Positions 50,251-59,173 of a stretch of 64,000 nucleotides of DNA are shown piece by piece (position 1 is the stretch's first letter; each line of letters begins with the position of its first letter). Origin of the DNA: Amycolatopsis nivea (GTDB lineage Bacteria; Actinomycetota; Actinomycetes; Mycobacteriales; Pseudonocardiaceae). A program made the position numbers and the translations under genes. The DNA lies in the NCBI RefSeq assembly GCF_004522235.1, contig NZ_SDLT01000007.1:174332-238331 (forward strand). Direction: 5' to 3'. The notes beneath the pieces are model-generated. The model saw only the letters and a program-made list of their open reading frames with translations. It was not told where the DNA came from and ran no database searches.

Positions 50251-51327
50251 ATGACGCAACGGCTCACTCGCGGCGACCGGTGGTCGATCGGCGGCATGGC
50301 GGCCGTGATCCTGCTGCTCAACCTCGTCGGCTGGGGGTTGCTCGTGCTGGTGGTCGCGCCTGAGCATTACGCGCTCGGTGCGGGCGGCACCTTCGGCATC
50401 GGTCTCGGGGTCACCGCGTTCACACTCGGCATGCGGCACGCGTTCGACGCCGACCACATCGCCGCCATCGACAACACCACGCGCAAGCTGATGGCCGACG
50501 GGCAGCGTCCGCTGTCGGTCGGGTTCTGGTTCTCCCTCGGGCATTCGACGATCGTCTTCGCGCTGTGCCTGCTGCTGTCGACAGGCGTCCGCGCGATCGC
50601 CGGGCAACTGGAGGACGACGGTTCCGCGCTGCACGAGACGACCGGCCTGATCGGCACGTCGGTGTCCGGGGTTTTCCTGTACCTGATCGCGATCATGAAC
50701 CTGGTCGTGCTCGTCGGGATCGCGCGCGTGTTCGCCCGGATGCGCCGCGGCGAACTGGACGAGGCGGAGCTGGAACGTCATCTCGACAACCGCGGCCTGA
50801 TGAACCGGCTGTTGCGCGGAGCCACCAAAGCGGTACGGAAGCCGTGGCACATCTATCCGGTGGGAGTCCTTTTCGGACTCGGTTTCGACACCGCGACGGA
50901 AATCGGATTGCTCGTGCTCGCCGCGGGTGCGGCCGCGTTCTCCTTGCCCTGGTACGCGATTCTCGTGCTGCCGATCCTGTTCGCCGCCGGAATGAGCCTG
51001 TTCGACGCCGCCGACGGCGTGCTCATGAACTACGCATACGGCTGGGCGTTTTCCCGTCCGATCCGGAAGATTTACTACAACCTCACGGTCACCGCGCTTT
51101 CCGTGGCGGTCGCGCTCGGCATCGGGACCATCGAACTGGTGACGCTGCTCGCCGAGAAGCTCGGCATCACGTCCGGCCCGCTCGCCGCGATCGCCTCGGT
51201 GGACCTCGACTACGTGGGCTTCGCGATCGTCGGACTGTTCGTGATCACCTGGTCGGCCGCGTTCGCGATCTGGAAATTCGGGAGAATAGAGGAGAAGTGG
51301 GCCGCGCGGCTGGGTGCCGCCGACTGA
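50251..51327 (+). CDS. Nickel/cobalt permease (NicO/HoxN/NixA family)
   Basis: High-affinity Ni2+/Co2+ transporter of 358 residues and about eight helices. The family signature RHAFDADHIAAIDN (HX4DH, in helix 2) is intact, as are LGHSTIVFAL and LGFDTATEIGLL. The ATG at 50251 is preceded by gagaggacggcg. No urease, hydrogenase or cobalamin gene is adjacent, so which metal and enzyme it serves cannot be told here. It is followed 16 bases later by a small membrane-protein gene, so the two may be co-transcribed. Confidence 0.93.
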   Translation: MTQRLTRGDRWSIGGMAAVILLLNLVGWGLLVLVVAPEHYALGAGGTFGIGLGVTAFTLGMRHAFDADHIAAIDNTTRKLMADGQRPLSVGFWFSLGHSTIVFALCLLLSTGVRAIAGQLEDDGSALHETTGLIGTSVSGVFLYLIAIMNLVVLVGIARVFARMRRGELDEAELERHLDNRGLMNRLLRGATKAVRKPWHIYPVGVLFGLGFDTATEIGLLVLAAGAAAFSLPWYAILVLPILFAAGMSLFDAADGVLMNYAYGWAFSRPIRKIYYNLTVTALSVAVALGIGTIELVTLLAEKLGITSGPLAAIASVDLDYVGFAIVGLFVITWSAAFAIWKFGRIEEKWAARLGAAD

Positions 51328-51343
51328 CACCGCAGGGGGCATC

Positions 51344-51922
51344 GTGAAGGGACAACTGCCGATACTGGCCAGAGCGCTGGCGCTCGTGTTCCGCCGCCAG
51401 ACCGACGTGCCGCCGGACGGCGTCGCGATCCACTACAGCCGCGGCATCCGTCCGCTGTTCTGGGTGATGCTGGCGGTCAACCCGGTCGACATCGTGCTGG
51501 TCGAGGTCGTGGTGAAGTCGGTTCCGGTGCGGATCGTGTTGCTGGTGCTGGAAATCCTGGGCGCGCTCGCGTTCTTGGCACTCGTCGCGACGCTCTACAA
51601 GTACCCGCACGCAGTCAGCGGCGACGGGCTCCGCGTGCGGTACCTGTCCTTCTTCGACCATCGGATCCCGTTGGCCAGCATCGATTCGGTCCGGCAGGCG
51701 AGCCGGTCGCTCAAGGAACGCGGCGGGGTCAGCGTGCCCGAAGACGGGGTACTGGCCGTGGGAATCAGCCAGGCGACCAACATCTCGGTCACCCTGTGCG
51801 CACCGCGGCTGGTCGACCTCGGCCGCAAGGGCACCGTCGAGATCACTCGGCTCGACCTCTGGGCCGACGATCCGCGAGCCGCCGTCGCGGCGATCCGGGA
51901 CCAGCTGCCCGCGAGCGTGTGA
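51344..51922 (+). CDS. Small membrane protein, conserved hypothetical
   Basis: A 192-residue protein with two neighbouring membrane helices (GIRPLFWVMLAVNPVDIVLVEV and VPVRIVLLVLEILGALAFLA) and a C-terminal soluble beta-rich domain resembling bacterial PH domains (GDGLRVRYLSFFDHRIPL, ASIDSVRQAS). No function is known. The GTG at 51344 has AGGGGG upstream. It may be co-transcribed with the nickel permease. Confidence 0.75.
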   Translation: MKGQLPILARALALVFRRQTDVPPDGVAIHYSRGIRPLFWVMLAVNPVDIVLVEVVVKSVPVRIVLLVLEILGALAFLALVATLYKYPHAVSGDGLRVRYLSFFDHRIPLASIDSVRQASRSLKERGGVSVPEDGVLAVGISQATNISVTLCAPRLVDLGRKGTVEITRLDLWADDPRAAVAAIRDQLPASV

Positions 51923-51991
51923 AGCTGCCGGGAGCGGCGGCGGATCCCCCTGCCGCCGCCCCGGCACCACCCCCAGTACCCCCAGCGCGCC

Positions 51992-52444
51992 TCAGAACGA
52001 GCCGACCGGCTGGCGGATCGCGGCGTTGAGCCGGTTCCACACGTTGATGCCGGCGATGGACAACAGCAGCGACGAGAGCTCCTTCTCGTCGTAGATGTCC
52101 GCGGCGGCGTCCCAGACCTCGTCCGGCACCGGGTCCGACCGGTCGGCGAGCCGGGTCACGTGCTCGGCCAGGTCCAGCGCGGCGCGCTCGGCGTCGGTGA
52201 AGTACGGCGATTCGCGCCACGCGCCGACGCCCCAGATCCGCTCGTCCTTCTCGCCCGCTTCCTTCATCTCCCGCGAGTGCATGTCGACGCACATGCTGCA
52301 GCCGTTGATCTGGCTCACCCGCAGGTGGATCAGGTGGTGCGTGGTCGCGGGCACCGTGCTGTCGTTCGTGGCCTTGCTCAGCGCCATCAGCGCCTTCATG
52401 GCGTCCGGCTGAACCTGGATCGGGTGGGTCATCCGAGCCTGCAT
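51992..52444 (-). CDS. Carboxymuconolactone decarboxylase/AhpD-like protein, ECF41-linked
   Basis: A 150-residue AhpD-fold protein. The redox-type motif is Cys49-x-x-Cys52 with His56 (NGCSMCVDMHSRE), typical of alkylhydroperoxidase-like members rather than true decarboxylases. The ATG at 52444 has GGAGGAG upstream. It is divergent from an ECF41 sigma gene; genes for carboxymuconolactone decarboxylases, oxidoreductases and epimerases are the usual neighbours and targets of ECF41 factors. A matching promoter and a leader hairpin (cccgcct/aggcggg, 52465-52482) lie upstream. Confidence 0.9.
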   Translation of the reverse strand: MQARMTHPIQVQPDAMKALMALSKATNDSTVPATTHHLIHLRVSQINGCSMCVDMHSREMKEAGEKDERIWGVGAWRESPYFTDAERAALDLAEHVTRLADRSDPVPDEVWDAAADIYDEKELSSLLLSIAGINVWNRLNAAIRQPVGSF

Positions 52445-52494
52445 GGTGATCTCCTCCTGTCACGCCCGCCTCGTTAGGCGGGTCTTGCTGGTAT

Positions 52495-52521
52495 GACCCG
52501 GCCCAAGGAGAAGATGTGACA
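52495..52521 (-). promoter_or_regulatory. ECF41-type promoter of the AhpD-like gene
   Basis: On the minus strand: TGTCACA (52521-52515), 16 bases, GGTC (52498-52495). The known ECF41 target pattern is TGTCACA-N15/16-CGTC, so one base of the -10 differs. The -35 overlaps the start codon of the divergent sigma gene. Confidence 0.65.
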
Positions 52522-53394
52522 GTGCGGGACGAAAAACAGGACGAGAATTTTTGGGCGGCTCAGTTCGAGGAGCATCGGCCCAGGTTGCGGGCGGTGGCGT
52601 ACCGGATGCTCGGTTCGTTCGCCGAGGCCGACGACGCCATCCAGGAGACCTGGCTGCGGGTGACGCGGTCGTCGGGAGAGGACGTCCGCAACACCGGCAG
52701 CTGGCTGACGACGATCGTGTCGCGGCAGTGCCTCAACATGCTGCGCTCGCGCGCGAGCAGGCGCGAGGACCCGCTGGACATCCGGGTGCCGGACCCGGTC
52801 GTGGAGACCGGGGACGGCGTCGATCCGGCGGAACAGGAGGTTCTCGCGGACTCGGTGGGGCTCGCCCTGCTGGTGGTGCTGGAGGCGCTCGACCCGGCGG
52901 AACGGCTCGCGTTCGTCCTGCACGACATGTTCGCCGTGCCGTTCGACGAGATCGCGACGATGCTCGACAAGAACACCGCCGCGGTACGGCAGCTGGCGAG
53001 CCGGGCGCGCCGCCGCGTGCAGGGGGTGACCCCGGCCGGTCCGGCGGATCGAGCACAGCAGCGCAAGATCGCGGACGCCTGGCTCACCGCTGCGCGCGGC
53101 GGCAACCTCGAGGGGCTCGTCGCCCTGCTGCACCCGGACGCTCTGCTGCGCGTCGACACCGGCGGACTCGGCTCGAAGGTCGTGCGCGGCGCGGCCGAGG
53201 TCGCGGGCAGCGCGTCGCAGTTCCGCCCGGACGGTCTGGTGTCGCAGTACGCGACCGTCAACGGCGGTCCTGGCTTCGTCGCCCGGCGCGACGGGAAGGC
53301 GGTTTCGGTGCTGTCGTTCACCGTGGCCGACGGATTGATCACGGAGATCAACATCCTCGCCGACGTCGAGCGGATCGCGGCGCTGAACTTCTGA
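52516..53394 (+). CDS. ECF41-group (SigJ-like) sigma factor with SnoaL-like C-terminal domain
   Basis: A 292-residue sigma factor. Region 2 is RLRAVAYRMLGSFAEADDAI plus QETWLRV (about residues 22-50), region 4 is LDPAERLAFVLHDMFAVPFD plus EIATMLDKNTAAVRQLASRA, and a ~110-residue SnoaL/NTF2-like domain follows (ADAWLTAARGGNLEGLVALL, GFVARRDGKAV). ECF41 members have this fused domain instead of an anti-sigma factor, and it modulates activity. The GTG at 52516 has aaggagaagat upstream. It is divergent from its likely target. Confidence 0.93.
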   Translation: MTVRDEKQDENFWAAQFEEHRPRLRAVAYRMLGSFAEADDAIQETWLRVTRSSGEDVRNTGSWLTTIVSRQCLNMLRSRASRREDPLDIRVPDPVVETGDGVDPAEQEVLADSVGLALLVVLEALDPAERLAFVLHDMFAVPFDEIATMLDKNTAAVRQLASRARRRVQGVTPAGPADRAQQRKIADAWLTAARGGNLEGLVALLHPDALLRVDTGGLGSKVVRGAAEVAGSASQFRPDGLVSQYATVNGGPGFVARRDGKAVSVLSFTVADGLITEINILADVERIAALNF

Positions 53395-53396
53395 GG

Positions 53397-54272
53397 TCAG
53401 CCGAGCCGGTCCAGGGCAGCTACCGCTTCGGCGGGCAGCTGCACCTGGCCGGCCGCGAGGTTTTCGGCGAGATGCGCGGAGCTCGCCGTGCCCGCGATCA
53501 GGAGCGTGCCCGCGTAGCGCTGCAACAGCCAGGCCAGCGCGACCTGCGCCGGGGTGCAGCCGAGTTCGGCCGCGACGCCGGTCACCACCGGATTGCCGCG
53601 CACGTCCTGGCCCAGCTCGAACGCGGAGCCCAGCGGGAAGTACGGCACCCACGCGATTTCGTGTTCCCGGCACAGCTCCAGCACGGGTTCCGTGGCGCGG
53701 TAGAGCACGTTGTAGGAGTTCTGCACACAGACGATCTCGGCTCCGAGCGCGTGCCGGAGCTGGTCGGCGGACACGTTGCTGAGCCCGAGCGAGCCGATCT
53801 TTCCCGCGTCGCGCAGGGAAATCAGCTCGGCGAGCTGGTCGTCGATGTCGACGAGCTGGTCGCCTCCCGCGATCAGGCCGGGTCCGGCGTCCGCGCGGCG
53901 CAGGTTGACCACGTCGAGCTGTTCGACGCCGAGCGCGGCGAGGTTGGCCTCGACCTGCGCCCGCAGCTGCTCGGGCTGTTGCGCGAGCCGGAGCCCTTGC
54001 GCTGATTCCTCGGCCCCGACCTTGGTCACCACGACCAGGTCGTCCGGATAGGGCGAGAAGGCTTCGCGGATCAGGTCGTTGCAGCGGCCGTCGCTGTAGA
54101 ACTGGGCGGTGTCGAGGTGGTTCACACCCGCGTTGGCCGCCTCGCGCAGCAGTTTCACCTGGTCAGCGCGGTCGGTTCCGGGGCGGCCGAGTTGCATCAC
54201 GCCGTAGCCGATTCGCGCGACCTCGCGGCCGGCGAGCTTCGCGGTGCCGCCTGGAGCAGTGGTTGCCGTCAT
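53397..54272 (-). CDS. Aldo/keto reductase
   Basis: A 291-residue TIM-barrel NADPH-dependent oxidoreductase. ARIGYGVMQLGRPG at the start and the catalytic tetrad context GVNHLDTAQFYSDGR (Asp and Tyr) with VVTKVGAE (Lys) are present; the usual His (in LVH/HxxD) reads VVNLRRADAG, so the histidine is replaced, which is seen in some AKR subgroups and may lower reductase activity. The C-terminal NADP-binding LLIAGTASSAHLAENLA is intact. The ATG at 54272 begins MTATTAPGG. It is divergent from a TetR gene across a strong palindrome, and probably regulated by it. Confidence 0.88.
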   Translation of the reverse strand: MTATTAPGGTAKLAGREVARIGYGVMQLGRPGTDRADQVKLLREAANAGVNHLDTAQFYSDGRCNDLIREAFSPYPDDLVVVTKVGAEESAQGLRLAQQPEQLRAQVEANLAALGVEQLDVVNLRRADAGPGLIAGGDQLVDIDDQLAELISLRDAGKIGSLGLSNVSADQLRHALGAEIVCVQNSYNVLYRATEPVLELCREHEIAWVPYFPLGSAFELGQDVRGNPVVTGVAAELGCTPAQVALAWLLQRYAGTLLIAGTASSAHLAENLAAGQVQLPAEAVAALDRLG

Positions 54273-54310
54273 GAGGAAAGACTCCTGCCGTGGCATAGTG
54301 GAAGATGATG

Positions 54311-54324
54311 CGGAGGCGCCTCCG
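54311..54324. promoter_or_regulatory. Palindromic TetR operator, aldo/keto reductase-TetR region
   Basis: Perfect 14-base palindrome CGGAGGCGCCTCCG, embedded in a looser symmetry (GTGGAA...TTCCAC). It lies midway between the two divergent start codons. Confidence 0.72.
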
Positions 54325-54360
54325 TATTTCCACCGTAGCAGAACCGGAGGACCCTCCACT

Positions 54361-54930
54361 TTGTCGAGCGCCAAGAAACCGCGCGCGGATGCCGAACGCA
54401 ACCGGCTCCGCCTGCTCGCTGCTGCCCGCAAAGCGTTCGGCGAAGGCGACGAGCCAGTGACGTTGGAGCGCGTCGCGCGCGAAGCGGGTGTCGGCATCGG
54501 GACGCTCTACCGTCACTTCCCTTCCCGCGAAGCACTGGTCGAGGCGCTGTACCGGGACGAGTTGGCGCAGGTCGTCGCGAGCGCGCCGAAGCTGCTCGAG
54601 AGCGAGAAGCCGCTTCGCGCGCTGCGCCGGTGGATGGACCGCTTCGCCGAGTACGCGAGTACGAAGTACGACATGGCCGACACGCTGCGCGCGATCATCG
54701 AGGCGGGCACGGTCGACATGACGCAAGTCCGCGCCGAGCTGACGGAGGCCGTCCAGCTGATCATGGATGCGGGCGCGGCCGATGGCACGCTTCGGACGGA
54801 CGTCCGGGCGCAGGACGTGGTCGTGACGGTGGTCGGTGCGTGCAGCATGCGGACGCTGCCGGGCGGGCTGGAGCAACTGGACCGGATGCTCGACCTGATC
54901 CTCGCCGGAGTCCGTCAGCCGCCGAGTTGA
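54361..54930 (+). CDS. TetR-family transcriptional regulator
   Basis: A 189-residue protein. The helix-turn-helix is at about residues 8-55 (DAERNRLRLLAAARKAFGEG, LERVAREAGVGIGTLYRHFP), with a helical ligand domain after it. It starts at TTG 54361 with ggagg ten bases upstream; no ATG or GTG fits better. The palindrome at 54311-54324 is its likely site. Its 3' end overlaps the convergent PucR-type gene by 16 bases. Confidence 0.85.
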   Translation: MSSAKKPRADAERNRLRLLAAARKAFGEGDEPVTLERVAREAGVGIGTLYRHFPSREALVEALYRDELAQVVASAPKLLESEKPLRALRRWMDRFAEYASTKYDMADTLRAIIEAGTVDMTQVRAELTEAVQLIMDAGAADGTLRTDVRAQDVVVTVVGACSMRTLPGGLEQLDRMLDLILAGVRQPPS

Positions 54931-56735
54931 TGCACGCGCAGCGCAAGCTGGATCTCCAGCGAGCGTTCGGGCTCGCGCCAGTCCTCTCCCAACAGCACCG
55001 CGAGGCGTTCCATCCGTTGCGCGACCGTGTTGACGTGGACGTGCAGGGTTTCCTTTGCCCGCGCCAAATTCCCGCCCGCCGCGTAGTACGCACGCAGCGT
55101 GCCGATGAGGTCGGTGCCGCGGCGGGCGTCGTAGTCGAGGACCGGTCCGAGTGTCGCGCGGACGTAGCCGGACAGGTCGGAATGCCTGCCGAGCAGGACG
55201 CCGAGGAACCCGAGGTCGGCCATCGCCGCGCCGTCGCCTTCGCGGCCGAGAGCGAGCAGGGTATTAACACACCGAACAGCTTCAGTGTACGCCTGCGCCA
55301 ACGCTTCCGGACCGCTCGCCGGACCAGCCGCGCCGACGGTCACCGGACAGTCCACAACGGACTTTAACTCGGCCGCGATCCGTGCCGCCGCAGGCTGATC
55401 CGGCGCGAGTGCGACAACTTGCTCCGCGTGAACACCGACCAAATCGCCGTATCGCGCACAGGCTGCAGCGAGCCCGCGTCGAGAAATACCGGACGCGTGC
55501 GCGACCAAAACCGCGTGCGGTGCCGACAAATCGACGCCCAATCGGCGTGCGCGAGCGACCAACGAGCCCGGGTTACGGGTCGGCGCGGTGAGCAGGTCGG
55601 TCAGCAATTCGCCGCGCACTTGATCCTCGGCTTGCGCGACGGAACGACGCAGCAGCAACAGCAAGGCCGTGACAACCGCAGCCCGTTCAAAGAGCCGACG
55701 GTCGTCCCCGGCTAGCTCGGGCCGTCCGGAGAGCGTCAGGCTGCCGAGCAATTCGCGGCCTGCCCGCACTGCGCAGACCCAGACGTCCTTTGTGGACACA
55801 GCGCGGCCATTGGCGTGCGATGAAGCAACCGCCGCAGCGTCAAAAGCGACCGCAGTACCGGCCAGCAGCCCGCCTTCCTCGTCGTGCACAGCGATCGATC
55901 CGCGCAACACTCCGGCCACTTCCGCTGCCACCGCGGGCAAATCCGCGCCGCCGAGCACCAGGTCCATCAACCGGTCATGCGCGTCGTCGGCGCGGCGCAT
56001 CGTCGCGTTGGCCGCGTTCAGCTCCGCGGCCGCGGAGCGCGTTTCTTCCAGCAGATGCGCGGTGTCCAACGCGATCGCGGCGTGCGCGGCCAGCGACGAC
56101 AGCAGCGCGACTTCCGCCGTCGAGAATGCCCGCGACGAACGGTCGGACGCGTACAGCACGCCCAACACCTTGCCACCGATCGCCAGTGGCACACCGAGGA
56201 TCGCCTTCAACCCCTCTTCGCGGACACCCGCGTCGATCGGGTTTGTGTGCCGGAAGCGCTCGTCCTCGAAGTAGTCCGCGGTCGCGTATGGACGCGCGGT
56301 TTGCGCTACCAGCCCGCCGAGCCCCTCGCCCATCCCCAGGACAATCTGTTGGAACAGCGCGGAAACCGACCCGTCGGTGACCCGGATGTACGTCTCGCCG
56401 TTCGCCTCGTCGTTGAGGCTGAGGTACGAGACGTCCACGCCCAGCAACGTCCGCGCGCGCCGGACGATCGACCGCAGCACCGCGTCCGGATCGCGCAGCC
56501 GGGCGAGGTCGCTGGCGGTGTCGAACAACGCGGTCAGCTCGGCTTCCCGCCGCCGGTGCTCGCTGAGCGTCTCGCGGATCCGCAACGCCAGCTCGGTCGC
56601 CGAACCGATCGCGGCGGACTGTTCCGCGGACAAGCCCCGGGCAGCGACGTGCGCCAGCTGCTCGCTGCTCGCTCCGGCGGCGAGCAGTTCGAGCAGCCGG
56701 CGATACGCCTCGGCAGTGGGGTCCACACCCGTCAT
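54915..56735 (-). CDS. PucR/CdaR-type regulator with GAF domain
   Basis: A 606-residue regulator. It has an N-terminal helical part, a GAF domain at about residues 90-230 (TASDLARLRDPDAVLRSIVR, GMGEGLGGLVAQT, LKAILGVPLAIGGKVLGVLY), a linker, and a C-terminal PucR helix-turn-helix (GTLRAYYAAGGNLARAKETL, HVHVNTVAQRMERL). This architecture senses a small ligand and activates catabolic genes. The ATG at 56735 overlaps the stop of the MHS transporter (ATGA), so the operon bdh-MHS-regulator is coupled and probably autoregulated by the ketone body or its product. Confidence 0.88.
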   Translation of the reverse strand: MTGVDPTAEAYRRLLELLAAGASSEQLAHVAARGLSAEQSAAIGSATELALRIRETLSEHRRREAELTALFDTASDLARLRDPDAVLRSIVRRARTLLGVDVSYLSLNDEANGETYIRVTDGSVSALFQQIVLGMGEGLGGLVAQTARPYATADYFEDERFRHTNPIDAGVREEGLKAILGVPLAIGGKVLGVLYASDRSSRAFSTAEVALLSSLAAHAAIALDTAHLLEETRSAAAELNAANATMRRADDAHDRLMDLVLGGADLPAVAAEVAGVLRGSIAVHDEEGGLLAGTAVAFDAAAVASSHANGRAVSTKDVWVCAVRAGRELLGSLTLSGRPELAGDDRRLFERAAVVTALLLLLRRSVAQAEDQVRGELLTDLLTAPTRNPGSLVARARRLGVDLSAPHAVLVAHASGISRRGLAAACARYGDLVGVHAEQVVALAPDQPAAARIAAELKSVVDCPVTVGAAGPASGPEALAQAYTEAVRCVNTLLALGREGDGAAMADLGFLGVLLGRHSDLSGYVRATLGPVLDYDARRGTDLIGTLRAYYAAGGNLARAKETLHVHVNTVAQRMERLAVLLGEDWREPERSLEIQLALRVHQLGG

Positions 56736-58039
56736 GCTGTCATTGAAGCCTGCCGTTCGGCCGCCGTCTCGTGCAGCGACGCGCCGCGCGTCTCCCGGGC
56801 GGCGAGCAGCGCGACCAGCGACAACAGGCACATCGCGACCACGTAGACCGAAACCGGCACCGTCGAGTGGTACGCCTCGAACAGCGCAACCGCGATCAGC
56901 GGGGCGACCGCACCGGCCGCGATGGACGACAGCTGGCCGCCGACCGAAAGCCCGGTGTAGCGCACGCGCGTCGGGAATTGTTCCGCGAAGAACGCCGCCT
57001 GCGGCCCGTACATCGCACCGTGCACGACCAGCCCGATCACCGCCGCGCCGATCACCGAACCTGTCGTGCGCAAGTCGAGCAGCCAGAAGAAACCAAACGA
57101 CCAAGCGGCCATCCCGACCACGCCGAACAGGTACACCGGCTTCCGGCCGATCTTGTCGGACAGCAAGCCCCACAAGGGAATCGTCACGAAGTGCACCGCC
57201 GACGCGACGAGCACCGCGGTCAGCCCGGTCGCCTTCGGCAGGCCGAGCCCGGTGGTCACGTACACGAGAATGAACGCGGTGATCACGTAGTAGGAAACGT
57301 TTTCCGCGATGCGCGCGCCGAACGTCACCGCCAGCGCGCGGAAGTGTCCGCGGAAGACGTCGACAATCGGTGCCTGCTCACGCTCGTCCGCGGCAGCCTT
57401 CGCCGCGATGAACACCGGCGATTCCGAAACCGCCAGCCGGATCCACAGGCCGAGCACCACCAGCACGCCGGACAGCAGGAACGGAACCCGCCAGCCCCAA
57501 GCCTGGAAAGTCGCGTCCGACTGCGCCGATGCCAGGATCGTGAGCACCGCCGTGGCCAGCAGGTTCCCGGCCGGAACGCCGGTCTGCGGCCACGACGCCC
57601 AGAACCCGCGCCGCCGGTCGTCGCCGTGCTCGGACACCAGCAGCACCGCGCCGCCCCACTCGCCGCCGAGGGCGAAGCCCTGGATCAGCCGCAGCAGCGT
57701 GAGCAGGACCGCTGCGAGCACGCCGACCGCGCTGTAGGTGGGCAGCAACCCCATCGCGAACGTCGAGCCGCCCATCATCAGCAGGCTCACGACCAGCAGT
57801 TTCTTGCGTCCGATCCGGTCGCCGAAGTGCCCGAACACGAGCCCGCCGATCGGCCGCGCGAGGAAGCCCACCGCGTAGGTGAGCAAGGCGAGCAAGGTGC
57901 CGGTGAGCGGGTCGGCGGTCGGGAAGAACAGCTTGTTGAAGACCAGCGCGGCGGCCGAGGTGTAGAGGAAGAAGTCGTACCACTCGATGGTGGTTCCGAT
58001 CAGCCCGGCTCCGACGACGCGCAGCAGCTTTTTGTCCAT
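56732..58039 (-). CDS. Metabolite:H+ symporter (MHS family MFS)
   Basis: A 435-residue, 12-helix permease. MHS hallmarks are GTTIEWYDFFLYTSAAALVF (helix 1), FGHFGDRIGRKKLLV (motif A), LRLIQGFALGGEWGGAVLLV and SEHGDDRRRGFWASWPQTGV. Family members import carboxylates such as shikimate, citrate or ketone-body acids. Given the 3-hydroxybutyrate dehydrogenase gene 34 bases upstream, 3-hydroxybutyrate or acetoacetate is the likely substrate. The ATG at 58039 follows GGAG. Confidence 0.9.
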   Translation of the reverse strand: MDKKLLRVVGAGLIGTTIEWYDFFLYTSAAALVFNKLFFPTADPLTGTLLALLTYAVGFLARPIGGLVFGHFGDRIGRKKLLVVSLLMMGGSTFAMGLLPTYSAVGVLAAVLLTLLRLIQGFALGGEWGGAVLLVSEHGDDRRRGFWASWPQTGVPAGNLLATAVLTILASAQSDATFQAWGWRVPFLLSGVLVVLGLWIRLAVSESPVFIAAKAAADEREQAPIVDVFRGHFRALAVTFGARIAENVSYYVITAFILVYVTTGLGLPKATGLTAVLVASAVHFVTIPLWGLLSDKIGRKPVYLFGVVGMAAWSFGFFWLLDLRTTGSVIGAAVIGLVVHGAMYGPQAAFFAEQFPTRVRYTGLSVGGQLSSIAAGAVAPLIAVALFEAYHSTVPVSVYVVAMCLLSLVALLAARETRGASLHETAAERQASMTA

Positions 58040-58073
58040 AATGGACTCCACTCCGTTGTGGGGAAAGGGGGAT

Positions 58074-58823
58074 TCAGCCAGCGGTCCAGCCGCCGTCAAC
58101 GGGAAGCGACGCGCCGGTGACGTGCCCGGCGGACTCGCCGCACAGCCACACCACGAGATCGGCGACGTCCTCGGGTTCGATCAATCGCTTGATCGCGGCC
58201 CGGCGCAGCAAAACCTGTTCCAGCACTTCTTCCGGCGGCACCCCGTGCTCGGCCGCCTGCGCTTCGATCTGCCCCGTGACGAGCGGCGTACGAACGTAGC
58301 CGGGGTTCACGCAATTACTGGTCACGCCGTGCTCGGCGCCTTCGAGAGCGGCCACTTTGGACAGTCCCTCGAGCGCGTGTTTCGCCGTGACGTAAGCAGC
58401 TTTGTACGGACTCGCCCGCACGCCGTGCACGCTGGACATGTTGACGATCCGTCCCCAGCCGCGCGCGTACATCGCGGGCAGGCACTGGCGGATCAACAGA
58501 AACGGCGCGGTCACCATCAACGACTGGATGAAAGCGAACCGCTCCGGCGGGAATTCCGGCAACGGGGCGACGTGCTGCACGCCCGCGTTGTTGACGAGCA
58601 CATCGACGTCCGCGGGCAGCCTCGCCAGCGCCGCCGGGTCGGTGAGGTCCACGACGTGCGCCTGCCCGCCGACCTCAGCGGCAGCCGCCTCCGCCCCGGC
58701 GACGTCCACGACGTGCACCTTGGCCCCGGCGGCGCCGAACGCCCGCACGCAGGCCAGCCCGATGCCACTGCCGCCGCCGGTCACCAGCGCGGTGCGCCCG
58801 GCGAGGGAACTGTCACTGGTCAT
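58074..58823 (-). CDS. 3-Hydroxybutyrate dehydrogenase (SDR)
   Basis: NAD-dependent short-chain dehydrogenase that oxidises (R)-3-hydroxybutyrate to acetoacetate; 249 residues. The cofactor motif is VTGGGSGIGLACVRAF, with Asp in VVDVAG marking NAD preference. The catalytic Ser is in NMSSVHG and the Tyr/Lys in YVTAKHALEG. Substrate-binding residues typical of this enzyme are seen as Gln in AGVQHVAPL, His in SVHGV and Gln in VTGQIEAQ, with the C-terminal GGWTAG. The ATG at 58823 begins MTSDSSLAG. It is first in the operon with the MHS symporter and PucR-type regulator. Confidence 0.88.
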   Translation of the reverse strand: MTSDSSLAGRTALVTGGGSGIGLACVRAFGAAGAKVHVVDVAGAEAAAAEVGGQAHVVDLTDPAALARLPADVDVLVNNAGVQHVAPLPEFPPERFAFIQSLMVTAPFLLIRQCLPAMYARGWGRIVNMSSVHGVRASPYKAAYVTAKHALEGLSKVAALEGAEHGVTSNCVNPGYVRTPLVTGQIEAQAAEHGVPPEEVLEQVLLRRAAIKRLIEPEDVADLVVWLCGESAGHVTGASLPVDGGWTAG

Positions 58824-58916
58824 GGCCGGAAACAGTAAGTCGCTCCGACCTGGGCGACCATGGGTCAATCCACCACAGAACGCTGATTCTCTATGTGGTC
58901 AGCCCACGCTGGAAGC

Positions 58917-59144
58917 TTAATCTTCGTCCATCACGATCAGCTCGAACCCGTGGCCGTTGCAGGTGGGACACACCGCGTCGAACACGGCACCACCGCCATG
59001 GCAGTCCGGGCAAAGGCCGTCGTGCCAACTGGTTCCCGAGACGTCGCAATGCGGCCGCGGGTAATGGGTATCCGGCAGGCAGCATTCCGCGCCGGTTTCG
59101 GCGTGTCGCCGACGGCAGAGGTCGCGTCCTCCAGGCTTGATCAT
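58917..59144 (-). CDS. Small zinc-knuckle protein with DnaJ-type CxxCxGxG motifs
   Basis: A ~75-residue protein rich in Cys and His. CPDCHGGG and CPTCNGHG are two CxxCxGxG-type motifs that together bind one zinc in DnaJ-like proteins; the N-terminal part has more Cys/His (DLCRRRHAETGAECC, PHCDV). It has no J domain. The function is unknown; it may bind unfolded protein or nucleic acid. The start is uncertain (ATG 59144; no clear ribosome-binding site, and the frame is open upstream). Confidence 0.65.
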   Translation of the reverse strand: MIKPGGRDLCRRRHAETGAECCLPDTHYPRPHCDVSGTSWHDGLCPDCHGGGAVFDAVCPTCNGHGFELIVMDED

Positions 59145-59173
59145 GCCTTCAGCATCACACAGCTCGGCCCGGG

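Noticed and set aside
53397..54497. Longer form of the aldo/keto reductase starting near 54497
   Set aside because: The extension crosses the palindromic operator and the divergent TetR gene; the ATG at 54272 begins the conserved domain.
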